Assembly: GCA_002050125.1 (NCBI GenBank)
Contig: MWTA01000047.1
Location: 1-44,123, forward strand
Source: Anaerolineae bacterium UTCFX2
GTDB lineage: Bacteria; Chloroflexota; Anaerolineae; Anaerolineales; UBA4823
Direction: 5' to 3'
DNA: 44,123 nt
The translations under genes were made by a program, and so were the position numbers. Shown here piece after piece: positions 7,330 to 16,088 of this stretch. The notes beneath the pieces were generated by a model, which saw only the letters and a list, made by a program, of their open reading frames with translations, ran no database searches and was not told the DNA's origin. Position 1 is the first letter of the stretch, and every line of letters starts with the position of its first letter.

Positions 7330-8672
7330 ACATCACGCCGGACGACGTTGATCACGCCGAAAAAAGAAATCAGAACGTGGATTATCACAAGATCAAGAGT
7401 TTTCTGATCGCCTCCCTCATCCGCACGTTGGAAACGGATCAGGTCCCTCAAAGCCAGACCGGCAAAGCGACCTCCAGGCTTCTAAGTCAAATCTATGCAA
7501 AAGCGGGGCTGCAACTGCCCGACGCAACCCGGGGAAAACTCTTCAAGGAAGTGTTGGATGAACTGGTTGGGTACGGACCGATCCAACCGCTGATGGACGA
7601 TCCAGATATTAGCGAGGTGTTGGTGAATGGCGCCGCACAGGTCTATGCCGAACGCAATGGAAGTTTGTTCAGGACCGAAATTGTTTTCGACGACAACGAT
7701 CACATTCTGCGTCTGATCGAACGCATCATTGCGCCGCTCGGAAAGCGGATTGACCAGGACCATCCAATCTTCCAAGCCCGGCTGCCGGATGGCTCATATA
7801 TCTATGCTGTGATCCCTCCCGCCGCATTGGACGGACCCGCGATCACAATTCGGAAATTCGGGAAAGAAAAGCTAACCATCTCCCAATTGATCGAAGCCGG
7901 CTCGATCACCGAATCAATTGTAGAGTTCTTAAATGCCTGCGTGGCAGCCCGGCTGAATATCGTCATCTCCGGAGGGAGCGGCTCTGGGACAACGACAATG
8001 CTTAACGCATTGTCCGGATACATCCCCGCAGAAGAGCGGATCGTGACAATCGAGGACTCGGCGGAACTGAAATTACCCCAAGAGCATGTCGTCCGCCTGG
8101 AAGCTAAGCCGCCCAACTGGGACGGCCGCGGCGCAGTGACGATGCGCGACCTGGTGCAGACCGCGCTTCAGCTGCGCCCCGACCGGATTGTAGTGGGTCG
8201 GGTGGGCGCCGGAGAAAGCCTGGATCTGCTCCAGGCATTTAACACCGGCACCGAAGGCGCGCTGATTTCGGTGCGCGCCAACTCGCCGCGCGAGGCAATT
8301 GCCCGATTAGAGAAGATGGCGCTCATGGCTGAACCGGACCTTCCGGTGCGAACAATCCGGGAAAAGATCGCTTTCGGCGTCGACTTGATTATCCAACAAG
8401 CCCGGCTGCGGGATGGCACCCGCAAGATCACCCAAATCACCGAACTGGCTGGCATGGAAGGCGACACTATCGTGCTGACCGATATCTTCAAATTCGAACA
8501 GGCGGGCATCGAGCCGGACGGAAGGGTGCTCGGTGAAATCCAGCCAACGGGGATCCGACCGCTCTTCTCAGGCCGGCTCGAACAGGCTGGTTTTAAGTTG
8601 AAGGCCCAGATCTTTGGGGTAAACGTCGCCGAAATGCTCTCGCAAGGGCGAAAAAGCTCAAGCCTGCGATAA
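7326..8672 (+). CDS. CpaF/TadA-family ATPase homologue with degenerate catalytic motifs (pseudo-ATPase)
   Basis: Full-length (448 residues) member of the secretion ATPase superfamily, clearly CpaF-like: YGPIQPLMDDP, PLGKRIDQDHP, RLPDGS, ALDGPAITIRKFG, the Asp box TIEDSAEL, and LQLRPDRIVVG. The catalytic positions are changed. Walker A reads GGSGSGTTT (216-224), with Thr222 in place of the nucleotide-binding Lys. The Walker B region reads VGRVGAGE, with Arg292 where the family has Glu. The His box reads SVRANSP, with Arg317 for His. Reading frame and fold elements are intact, so this is probably a maintained non-hydrolysing protein rather than a decaying gene. No TadB, TadC or pilin gene is near. 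A regulatory or scaffold role beside two kinases is inference. Confidence 0.9.
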   Translation: MNITPDDVDHAEKRNQNVDYHKIKSFLIASLIRTLETDQVPQSQTGKATSRLLSQIYAKAGLQLPDATRGKLFKEVLDELVGYGPIQPLMDDPDISEVLVNGAAQVYAERNGSLFRTEIVFDDNDHILRLIERIIAPLGKRIDQDHPIFQARLPDGSYIYAVIPPAALDGPAITIRKFGKEKLTISQLIEAGSITESIVEFLNACVAARLNIVISGGSGSGTTTMLNALSGYIPAEERIVTIEDSAELKLPQEHVVRLEAKPPNWDGRGAVTMRDLVQTALQLRPDRIVVGRVGAGESLDLLQAFNTGTEGALISVRANSPREAIARLEKMALMAEPDLPVRTIREKIAFGVDLIIQQARLRDGTRKITQITELAGMEGDTIVLTDIFKFEQAGIEPDGRVLGEIQPTGIRPLFSGRLEQAGFKLKAQIFGVNVAEMLSQGRKSSSLR

Positions 8673-8675
8673 GAG

Positions 8676-8681
8676 TATAAT
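8676..8681 (+). promoter_or_regulatory. Possible internal -10 element before the XRE gene
   Basis: A perfect TATAAT four bases after the CpaF-like stop, in the string AGAGTATAAT that also occurs at 26326-26335. No convincing -35 at 17 bp. It could start a transcript for the XRE and TPR genes independent of the kinases. Confidence 0.3.
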
Positions 8682-8729
8682 CTATGGTCTGAGGCTTGAG
8701 ATGCACATAATCGAATCGAGGAAGAGCTT

Positions 8730-9410
8730 ATGACCCCAGATTCAGCTGTCACCAAAATCAGAGCGAAGATCATCGGCGCTCTCATTCGAGAAGCCCGCGT
8801 ACAAGCCAGGAAGACAATCCCGGAATGCGCTGAAGCGCTTGGCATCCCCGCTCAGCTCATCGAGCAGTATGAGTTGGGTGAAAAAGCGATTTCACTTCCA
8901 GAATTAGAAGCGCTGTCTTATTATCTTGAAGTTCCTCTGGACCGCTTCTGGGAAAAAGAAGCCATAACCCATCCGGCAGACCCCAAACAGCGCCCTAACC
9001 CAGCCAGCATGATCGCACTCCGCCAAAGAATGGTAGGCGCTTTATTAAAGCAAGCCCGCCTGGAAAGCGGGTTGTCGCAGGAGGACCTGGCGGCTCGGAC
9101 AGAGCTCCCGGTTGAACAGTTAAAAGCCTTTGAACTGGGCTTGGAACAGGTGCCTCTGCCGGTCCTCGAATTGCTGAGCTCCGCCTTGAACCGCTCGATC
9201 CGCGAGTTCCAGGACCAGAAAGGTCCGGTGGGCGTCTGGAACGCCCGGCAAAAGGCAATTCAGGGTTTCGAGGCGCTCCCGATGGATATTCAAACCTTCG
9301 TCAGCAAACCGATCAACCGCCCCTATCTGGATCTGGCTGTGCGATTGAGCGAAATGTCCGTTGACCGCCTGCGAGCGGTAGCTGAGGGGCTGCTCGAGAT
9401 CACTTATTAG
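8730..9410 (+). CDS. Protein with two XRE-type helix-turn-helix domains
   Basis: 226 residues. Two tandem HTH_XRE domains at about residues 9-73 and 90-157 that look like an internal duplication: IIGALIREARVQARKT... and MVGALLKQARLESGLS.... The second has the canonical SQEDLAARTELP turn. A C-terminal stretch of about 65 residues follows (PYLDLAVRLSEMSVDRL). ATG 8730 is preceded by GGAAGAG. Two DNA-binding domains in one chain suggest binding to paired half-sites, or one domain acting in protein contacts. It precedes a TPR protein by 22 nt. Target unknown; autoregulation of the run is possible but no operator is evident. Confidence 0.85.
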   Translation: MTPDSAVTKIRAKIIGALIREARVQARKTIPECAEALGIPAQLIEQYELGEKAISLPELEALSYYLEVPLDRFWEKEAITHPADPKQRPNPASMIALRQRMVGALLKQARLESGLSQEDLAARTELPVEQLKAFELGLEQVPLPVLELLSSALNRSIREFQDQKGPVGVWNARQKAIQGFEALPMDIQTFVSKPINRPYLDLAVRLSEMSVDRLRAVAEGLLEITY

Positions 9411-9432
9411 CGTTAGCCGGAGCAAACTATCG

Positions 9433-9987
9433 ATGAGCGAAGCATTATCAGTAACGAACCTGGTAAAAGAAGCCAAAGCGACTTACCAACGCGGAGATTT
9501 TTTAGAAGCTGCAAACAAGTTCGAAGCCGCGCGTCACGCTTACGAAGCTGCGAATGATGCGTTGAACGCCGCCGAAATGGGGAATAACGCTTCAGTCGCT
9601 TTTCTTCAAGCTCATGAAGCTGAGCTGGCTTACAAGGCTTTGGAGGGGACCAGCGAGATATTCTCACAAGCCGGCGATTTAAAGCGGCAGGGTATGGCGC
9701 TTGGCAACCTGGCGTCTGCGCTGGAGGCGCTTGACCGTGATGAAGAAGCGATGGAGATTTATCAACAATCGGCGAGTGTGCTTGAACAGGCTGGCGAGGA
9801 TCAGTTGAGAGCCACGGTTCTACAATCGTTATCCATGCTTCAATTCCGCAGCGGAAAACAGCTCCAGGCGCTTGCCAGCATGCAGAACGGTCTGGATGGC
9901 GTCAAGCACCCTACGGTCAAACAGAGTTTTTTGAAAAAATTGCTGCGCATCCCGGTCGACGTAGCCACGCGGAATAAACCGTCGTGA
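9433..9987 (+). CDS. TPR-repeat protein
   Basis: 184-residue all-helical protein with about four tetratricopeptide-like repeats (AKATYQRGDFLEAANKFEAA, then AELAYKALEGTSEIFSQAGD, ALGNLASALEALDRDEEAME and LSMLQFRSGKQLQALASM). No signal peptide or membrane segment, so it is probably a cytosolic protein-binding scaffold. It lies 22 nt after the XRE gene and 19 nt before the acetyltransferase, on the same strand. A role as adaptor for the neighbouring signalling proteins is inference from position. Confidence 0.82.
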   Translation: MSEALSVTNLVKEAKATYQRGDFLEAANKFEAARHAYEAANDALNAAEMGNNASVAFLQAHEAELAYKALEGTSEIFSQAGDLKRQGMALGNLASALEALDRDEEAMEIYQQSASVLEQAGEDQLRATVLQSLSMLQFRSGKQLQALASMQNGLDGVKHPTVKQSFLKKLLRIPVDVATRNKPS

Positions 9988-10006
9988 GACTGGTGAACCA
10001 GGCATC

Positions 10007-10876
10007 ATGATTATCACCAATCGGATTCGAACGCGCCGCGCGGAACCCGAAGATTTTCCCAAACTTGCCGACCTAATCCACTTCGAAGCTTTCGTACATC
10101 GCCACCTGGATTACCGCGTCCCACTGGATTGGATCGGTCAGGAACAGTTCCTGCTGCTAGAGGAAGGCAGCCGCATCGAAGCCGCGCTGGCTTGCCCGCC
10201 CGATCCGCTGAATGTCGCGTGGGTGCGCCTCTTTGCGGTTTCAGCGCGCCTTGCGCCAGAACACGCGTGGAACACGCTCTGGGAGGCGATCCTGCCTTCC
10301 ATCCGCAGTGACAAGCAAATCCAGCACGTTGCGGCTATCCCTCTTTTTACCTGGTTCGAGGCGCTTCTGAAAAAGCATGGATTTTCTCGCATCCAGGAAA
10401 TCGTTCTGCTCAATCGCGAGTTGTCCAAGCTGCCAAGCGAAGCGCCTGATCCCAGAATAAGCATTCGCCCGATGACCCTGGACGATTTGAAAGCCGTCCA
10501 CGCGATCGATGAAGAAGCATTTTCTCCTATATGGGTAAACTCACCAGCTTACATTGAGATTGCTTTTCGCCAGGCGTTGATCGCCAGCGTAGCGGAAGAC
10601 AATGGCGAGGTGGTGGGCTATCAGATCAGCACCGGCGCGCAAAACGGCGGGCACCTGGCGCGGCTCGCAGTGCGCCCCAGGCTGCAAGGCAAAGGGATCG
10701 GCTATGCGCTGCTCTTCGACTTGATTCGGCAGTTCAACCGCCGGGGGGCGCACCTGCTCACAGTGAACACTCAAAAGGATAACCAGGTCTCGCTTGCGCT
10801 TTATCGCCACGCTGGATTTGAGCTAACCAGCGAGGAATATCCCATCTATGAGTTAGACCCGAGCTATCTGAGATAA
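10007..10876 (+). CDS. GNAT-family N-acetyltransferase (tandem fold)
   Basis: 289 residues. The C-terminal half is a typical GNAT domain: ISIRPMTLDDLKAVHAID, the acetyl-CoA-binding pyrophosphate loop RPRLQGKGIGYALL (R/Q-x-x-G-x-G/A), then VNTQKDNQVSLALYRHAGF. The N-terminal half, beginning RTRRAEPEDFPKLADL, looks like a second, degenerate GNAT-like fold without the acetyl-CoA loop. Substrate unknown; protein N-terminal, small-molecule and tRNA acetylation are all possible. It lies at the end of the signalling run. Confidence 0.85.
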   Translation: MIITNRIRTRRAEPEDFPKLADLIHFEAFVHRHLDYRVPLDWIGQEQFLLLEEGSRIEAALACPPDPLNVAWVRLFAVSARLAPEHAWNTLWEAILPSIRSDKQIQHVAAIPLFTWFEALLKKHGFSRIQEIVLLNRELSKLPSEAPDPRISIRPMTLDDLKAVHAIDEEAFSPIWVNSPAYIEIAFRQALIASVAEDNGEVVGYQISTGAQNGGHLARLAVRPRLQGKGIGYALLFDLIRQFNRRGAHLLTVNTQKDNQVSLALYRHAGFELTSEEYPIYELDPSYLR

Positions 10877-10963
10877 AGGTAACCCCTCTGAATCGCTGAT
10901 TTAGCGAACATGCATCTGTGAAATCCGCGCAACTTGTAGAATCAAAAAGATATGGATGCCTGA

Positions 10964-11794
10964 ATGAACCATTTCGAAAAAACCTGGATCGCGCCCGATG
11001 GGCTGGATACCTACTGCCAGGGCTGGCAGCCCGAGGCGGAAATTCGCGCGGCAGTCTGCCTGATTCATGGTCTGGGGGAGCACAGCAGCCGCTACGCCTA
11101 TGTGGCAGAACGCCTCGGTCAGGGGGGATTCGCCCTGATCGGCGCGGATCTGCGCGGCCATGGGAAATCGGCTGGAGCGCGGGGACACATTGCGTCACCA
11201 ACGGTGTACCTAGATCATATCGATCGGCTGTTGAAAGAAGCTGGACGCCAGTTTCCGGGGCTTCCGCTATTCCTGTACGGTCACAGCCTGGGAGGAATCC
11301 TGGCGCTTTTCTACACGCTAAAGCGCCAGCCAGAACTGGCTGGGGCAGTAATCACCAGCCCCGGCTTAAGAACGGCGCTGGAAGCCCAAAAATTCAAAAT
11401 CTTTCTGGCAAAGACGATGGGGGCGCTGACGCCCACAGTTCGTTTACCAACCGGGCTTGACGCGGACAAAATCTCGCGCGATCCTGAAATCGTCAGCCGA
11501 TACAAAAGCGACCCGTTGGTCCACGACCAGGCGTCGTTTGCCATGGCAAAATACACGCTGGAGATGATCCCCTGGATTTACGAACATGCCTCCGAGCTCG
11601 AACTGCCGCTCTTGGTCATGCACGGCACTGCCGATGAAATTGCATATGCCAGAGGCAGCGAAGAACTCGCAGCCAAGATCGGACCGAATTGCACGTTGAA
11701 ATTATGGGACGGCTTGTATCATGAAACCCACAATGAGCCCGAAAAAGAGCAGGTGTGGGATTTCATGACGACCTGGCTGGAAGAACATCTCTGA
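10964..11794 (+). CDS. Alpha/beta hydrolase, monoacylglycerol lipase / lysophospholipase type
   Basis: 276 residues. Seen: oxyanion region LIHGLGEHSSRYAYVAERL, ADLRGHGKS, nucleophile elbow GHSLGG with Ser108, acidic residue in HGTADEI, and catalytic His in GLYHETHNE. This matches the Hydrolase_4 / monoglyceride lipase group, which release fatty acids from monoacylglycerols or lysophospholipids. No signal peptide, so cytosolic. No clear ribosome-binding site lies before ATG 10964; a TAGAAT at about 10935 may be a -10. Specificity cannot be told from sequence. Confidence 0.88.
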   Translation: MNHFEKTWIAPDGLDTYCQGWQPEAEIRAAVCLIHGLGEHSSRYAYVAERLGQGGFALIGADLRGHGKSAGARGHIASPTVYLDHIDRLLKEAGRQFPGLPLFLYGHSLGGILALFYTLKRQPELAGAVITSPGLRTALEAQKFKIFLAKTMGALTPTVRLPTGLDADKISRDPEIVSRYKSDPLVHDQASFAMAKYTLEMIPWIYEHASELELPLLVMHGTADEIAYARGSEELAAKIGPNCTLKLWDGLYHETHNEPEKEQVWDFMTTWLEEHL

Positions 11795-11878
11795 TTTTGC
11801 TCTGGACAAACGCCCAGGTACGTGAGAAAATTTCCACCATTCCGCTCGTGATTGATTAATTTTTTGAAAGGTGAAAAG

Positions 11879-12628
11879 ATGGCGAAGAAACAACCTGAAT
11901 CAGCCAGCAAGCGTCAATTGAGAAAAGAGGAACTGCGTCAGAAGGAGCGCCAACAAAAGACCATCACCGTCGGCGCAATCGCAGTTGTGGCGATCTTGCT
12001 GATGGCTCTAATTATCGTACCGTCCGTTCAACGGTCAGCCAACCCCGCTGGCGATTTTGTAAAGGTCACCCCGGGGAATTATCCAAATCCTGACGGAACC
12101 TTTATGGGCAACCCGGACGCCAAAGTGAAGATCCTGCTTTTTGAAGATTTTCAATGCAGCGCCTGTAAGAACTATGCAAAGGAAATAGAGCCGAGGGTGA
12201 TCAGCGAGATTGTTGCGCCAGGACTTGCCTATTATCAGTTCTACAATTTCCCATTCCTGGACGATCGCAGCGCCGATAAAGGTTCAGATCGAGCTGCTTT
12301 AGCCGCCGAATGCGCCGCCGAGCAGAATCGCTTTTGGGATTTCAAACAGATCCTGTTCGGCAACCAGACCGGCATCCAGGGACAATTCAGCGCGATCCGC
12401 CTTGAGGCGTTTGCGAAATCTCTGGGGCTGGATATGAATGCGTATAATTCCTGCGTTCAGACCGCCAAATACCAGACTAAAATTGACGACGATTTAAAGT
12501 ATGGAAACGAGCTGGGGGTCACAGGCACGCCCACGGTTTTCGTCAACGGGATCGATGCCAGCCCGGGGCAGGTCCCCACTTTTGAACGCATCATGGAACT
12601 GGTTCAGCAAGCGCTTCAGGCGAACTGA
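11879..12628 (+). CDS. Membrane-anchored DsbA-like thiol-disulfide oxidoreductase
   Basis: 249 residues. A lysine/arginine-rich cytosolic N-terminus, one transmembrane helix at about 30-50 (VGAIAVVAILLMALIIV), then a thioredoxin-fold DsbA/DSBA-like domain outside the membrane with active site CSAC (C93, C96) in LLFEDFQCSACKNYA, and the cis-Pro loop GVTGTPTVFVNG. This is the anchored DsbA/BdbD-like arrangement common in monoderm bacteria. ATG 11879 follows AAAGGTGA. A disulfide-forming or folding role outside the cytoplasm is likely. It ends at the terminator 12667-12695. Confidence 0.9.
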   Translation: MAKKQPESASKRQLRKEELRQKERQQKTITVGAIAVVAILLMALIIVPSVQRSANPAGDFVKVTPGNYPNPDGTFMGNPDAKVKILLFEDFQCSACKNYAKEIEPRVISEIVAPGLAYYQFYNFPFLDDRSADKGSDRAALAAECAAEQNRFWDFKQILFGNQTGIQGQFSAIRLEAFAKSLGLDMNAYNSCVQTAKYQTKIDDDLKYGNELGVTGTPTVFVNGIDASPGQVPTFERIMELVQQALQAN

Positions 12629-12666
12629 ACCTCAGGCTAGAAGCCCAATATTCAGTGAAGAAGATC

Positions 12667-12695
12667 AAATCTGCGTCTCCCCGCCGCAGATTTTT
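12667..12695. terminator. Bidirectional intrinsic terminator
   Basis: Perfect 9-bp stem AAATCTGCG / CGCAGATTT (12667-12675 and 12685-12693) with a 9-nt loop, running into T on the plus strand (12691-12695) and A-rich on the other side. It sits between the converging DsbA-like gene and the adenosyltransferase, ending one base before the latter's stop codon. Confidence 0.85.
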
Positions 12696-12696
12696 G

Positions 12697-13257
12697 TTAT
12701 TCTTCGGTCAACGCGCGGGCAAGCGTCGGGGAATCTTTGCCGGATTGTTGAATCTCGAACAATTCCATTACGAAGCACAGGGAGGACAGGCGGTTCAAGT
12801 AGCGCAGCAAGTCCGGGTTATCCACCAGCCCTTCGTGAGCCAGCCCCGCAACCCGGCGCTCGGCGCGCCGCACCACCGCCCGCGCCAGGTCCAAGACCGC
12901 GGCTGAGAAGCTGTCCCCCGGGACGATAAACTCCTTTGGAACTTCCACTCTCGAACTGAGATCCGCGATCTGGCGTTCGAGCCAATCCACACTGGAGGCG
13001 TCAATCTTGCGGAAACGGGCGGCGTTATCCGGCGAGGCGGAGATCTCCGTCATGAGCTGATACAGGTTGCCCTGGATGGTCAGCAGGGTTTCCTTCAAAT
13101 CAGCCGAACGACAGACCGAACGCGCCAGCCCCAGCGTGGAATTCGCCTCATCGATAGCCCCCAAAGCTTCAGTTTGTGGATCATCCTTGCGCAGGCGCCC
13201 TTTGCGGAGGGTGCCCGTAAATCCGTCATCGCCAGCGGTGGTGTAAAACCGAGACAT
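12697..13257 (-). CDS. PduO-type ATP:cob(I)alamin adenosyltransferase
   Basis: Makes adenosylcobalamin from cob(I)alamin and ATP. Seen: N-terminal FYTTAGDDGFTGTL and KDDPQTEALGAIDEANSTLGLAR, the ATP/corrinoid site of the PduO family; later VPKEFIVPGDSFSAAVLDLARAVVRRAERR and YLNRLSSLCFVM. 186 residues from the ATG at 13257; an upstream in-frame start at 13335 would add 26 residues unlike the family. A perfect TATAAT lies 6 nt before this ATG and no ribosome-binding site is visible, so the message may be leaderless. Which adenosylcobalamin enzyme it serves is not visible here. Confidence 0.93.
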   Translation of the reverse strand: MSRFYTTAGDDGFTGTLRKGRLRKDDPQTEALGAIDEANSTLGLARSVCRSADLKETLLTIQGNLYQLMTEISASPDNAARFRKIDASSVDWLERQIADLSSRVEVPKEFIVPGDSFSAAVLDLARAVVRRAERRVAGLAHEGLVDNPDLLRYLNRLSSLCFVMELFEIQQSGKDSPTLARALTEE

Positions 13258-13263
13258 AAGCAA

Positions 13264-13269
13264 ATTATA
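13264..13269 (-). promoter_or_regulatory. Putative -10 element for a leaderless adenosyltransferase mRNA
   Basis: Minus-strand TATAAT followed by TTGCTT and then the ATG at 13257, so the expected start point coincides with the start codon. The -35 region is weak. A divergent plus-strand TATAAT lies at 13293-13298. Confidence 0.4.
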
Positions 13270-13292
13270 ACCTGATATAGTCCAATTTAGGA

Positions 13293-13298
13293 TATAAT
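13293..13298 (+). promoter_or_regulatory. Putative -10 element for the zinc-ribbon/MoxR/VWA genes
   Basis: Perfect TATAAT on the plus strand, 62 nt upstream of ATG 13361. No good -35 at 16-18 bp, so support is by the hexamer and the position only. Confidence 0.3.
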
Positions 13299-13360
13299 CC
13301 ATTCTTGGGGATGCATCTCGAAGATTTGGATTCAATGCAATAAGACGCTAGGAGATAACG

Positions 13361-13565
13361 ATGCAAATTCGTTGCTACAATTGTCATAAACCCTTCGCAA
13401 TCGGGAAACAGGAAACCCACACCGCGTTGGATATGATGGTCGCACAAAACCTGAGCCATTACGACGCTCAGTGCCCGCACTGCCGGCGGATAAATCGGGT
13501 TTCGCGCCAGGAACTGGAACGCGCCGCGCCCGGCTGGAAACCCACCGTGCAAACAGGGACCTCGA

Positions 13566-13573
<8 letters not shown>
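13361..13573 (+). CDS. Small zinc-ribbon protein ahead of MoxR
   Basis: 70 residues: CYNC near the N-terminus and CPHC at about residue 38, a single zinc ribbon with a long helix-like insert between the Cys pairs, then a polar tail. ATG 13361 has GGAG 7-10 nt upstream. It overlaps the MoxR gene by 8 nt, so the two are translationally coupled. Possibly a partner or adaptor of the MoxR/VWA machine; the family is not recognised. Confidence 0.75.
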
Positions 13574-14537
<964 letters not shown>

Positions 14538-14687
14538 AGCAGAACCGGGTTTCGCTCAGCCAGATCCCTCGCAGGGAGATTAATCCCCGATCTCATCTAT
14601 TCTATCGACTGGCCTCGAAGGATCCGCCAGTAGAGCGAGTTTATCGGTAAATAAAGTTGATCCCGAAATTTGAGAGGTAGCTCCGCT

Positions 14688-16064
14688 ATGGACGAACGAA
14701 TTGTAAAGTTTATCGCCGCATTGCGGTCTGCCGGTGTGCGGGTCAGCATAGCCGAAAGCACCGACGCCTTCCGAGCCATTGAATGCTTAGGCATTAAAGA
14801 CCGCGAAGTTTTCCGCATCAGCTTGCGCGCCTCTCTGGTCAAAGACGCCAGCGACATCCCGGTGTTCGAAGAGCTTTTTCCGATCTTTTTTAGCAACGGA
14901 CAATCGCTGCCGCTGACAAATCCTACCGAAGACCTGACCCCTGAAGAAGCCCAAAAACTGGCGCAGGCGCTGCGCCAGTTCAATGACCAATTGCGCCAGA
15001 TGCTCGAAAAACTCTCAAAAGGCGAGCCATTGAGCGCGCCTGAAATGGAGCGCCTGGCGCGCATGGTGGGTTTGAACCAGATGGACAACATGCGCTACCG
15101 CGAGTGGATCGTTCAGCGCATGAAAAAGGCGCTGCAGTTCGCAGAGGTGCAGGCGGCGCTTAAAGAACTCGCCGAGACGCTTGCACAAATGGGAATAGAC
15201 AAGGAAAAGGTCAATCAACTCATCCGCTCCATGCAGACCAATCAGCAAGGGATGGAGGACCAGGTCCGCCAGTTTGCCGGTCAGCGGATCGCTGAAAACA
15301 TGAGCGAGCGCCCTCCGCAAGACAGCCTTGAATCCCTGCTCAACCGCTCATTCCACGCGCTTTCCGAAAAAGAGATGGAACTGCTGCGCAAAGAAATCCA
15401 GCGCCTGGCAAACGCTCTAAAGACGCGCGTCGCACTGCGCCAAAAACGCGCGCGCAGCGGACAACTGGACGCCAAGGCGACCATCCGGGCAAACCTGAAA
15501 CATGGCAATGTGCCGATCGAGCTGAAACATCGCGAGCAGACTCTGAAGCCCAAGCTGGTAGTGATCTGCGACGTCAGCACTTCGATGAGGTTCTGCTCCG
15601 AGCTCATGCTCAGTCTGCTGTATCATTTACAAGATCTGATTCAAAAGACGCATGCCTTTGCGTTCATCAATCGGTTGGAATACATCTCGCCGGACTTTAG
15701 CGGGAAGACAGCCGCAGAGGCAGTTGGGCTGGTGTTAGAGCGCATGCCGGCGGGCTATTACAACACCGACCTGGGGTCCAGCCTGGACGATCTGGACAAA
15801 GACTTCCCATACACTTGCGATAGCCGCACCACGTTTATTCTCGTCGGCGATGGGCGCAACAATTACAATGATCCGCGCATTTCAGTCTTCAACGCCACTG
15901 CGCGGCGCTGCCGCCGCACAATCTGGATCAACCCCGAACCGCCCACGCTGTGGGGCAGTGGGGACAGCGATATGCTAAAATATGCTCCTTCCTGCGATGT
16001 CATCCTGCAAGCCAGCAACCTGGCGCAATTGATCTCCGCGGTGGACAAGCTGCTCATCGCTTGA
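14688..16064 (+). CDS. VWA-domain CoxE-like protein
   Basis: 458 residues. A long helical, charged N-terminal half (about 1-280), then a von Willebrand A domain with the MIDAS motif DVSTS in VVICDVSTSMRF and later TTFILVGDGRNN. ATG 14688 is preceded by GAGAGG; an in-frame TTG at 14670 is less likely. Known CoxE-type proteins bind a MoxR ATPase, so this should be the substrate-recruiting partner of the upstream gene. The 150-base gap between them contains no gene, only a small TCCCT/AGGGA repeat near 14569. Confidence 0.9.
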   Translation: MDERIVKFIAALRSAGVRVSIAESTDAFRAIECLGIKDREVFRISLRASLVKDASDIPVFEELFPIFFSNGQSLPLTNPTEDLTPEEAQKLAQALRQFNDQLRQMLEKLSKGEPLSAPEMERLARMVGLNQMDNMRYREWIVQRMKKALQFAEVQAALKELAETLAQMGIDKEKVNQLIRSMQTNQQGMEDQVRQFAGQRIAENMSERPPQDSLESLLNRSFHALSEKEMELLRKEIQRLANALKTRVALRQKRARSGQLDAKATIRANLKHGNVPIELKHREQTLKPKLVVICDVSTSMRFCSELMLSLLYHLQDLIQKTHAFAFINRLEYISPDFSGKTAAEAVGLVLERMPAGYYNTDLGSSLDDLDKDFPYTCDSRTTFILVGDGRNNYNDPRISVFNATARRCRRTIWINPEPPTLWGSGDSDMLKYAPSCDVILQASNLAQLISAVDKLLIA

Positions 16065-16088
16065 TCTTGTTCAAATCGAAGGACCAGC

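Noticed and set aside
7326-8672. The CpaF-like gene as a decaying pseudogene
   Set aside because: Reading frame, length, coupling and non-catalytic motifs are all intact, so directed loss of catalysis fits better than decay.
8168-8845. A minus-strand frame spanning the end of the CpaF-like gene and the start of the XRE gene
   Set aside because: Low-complexity, Ser/Arg-rich translation typical of a reverse frame; no start signal.
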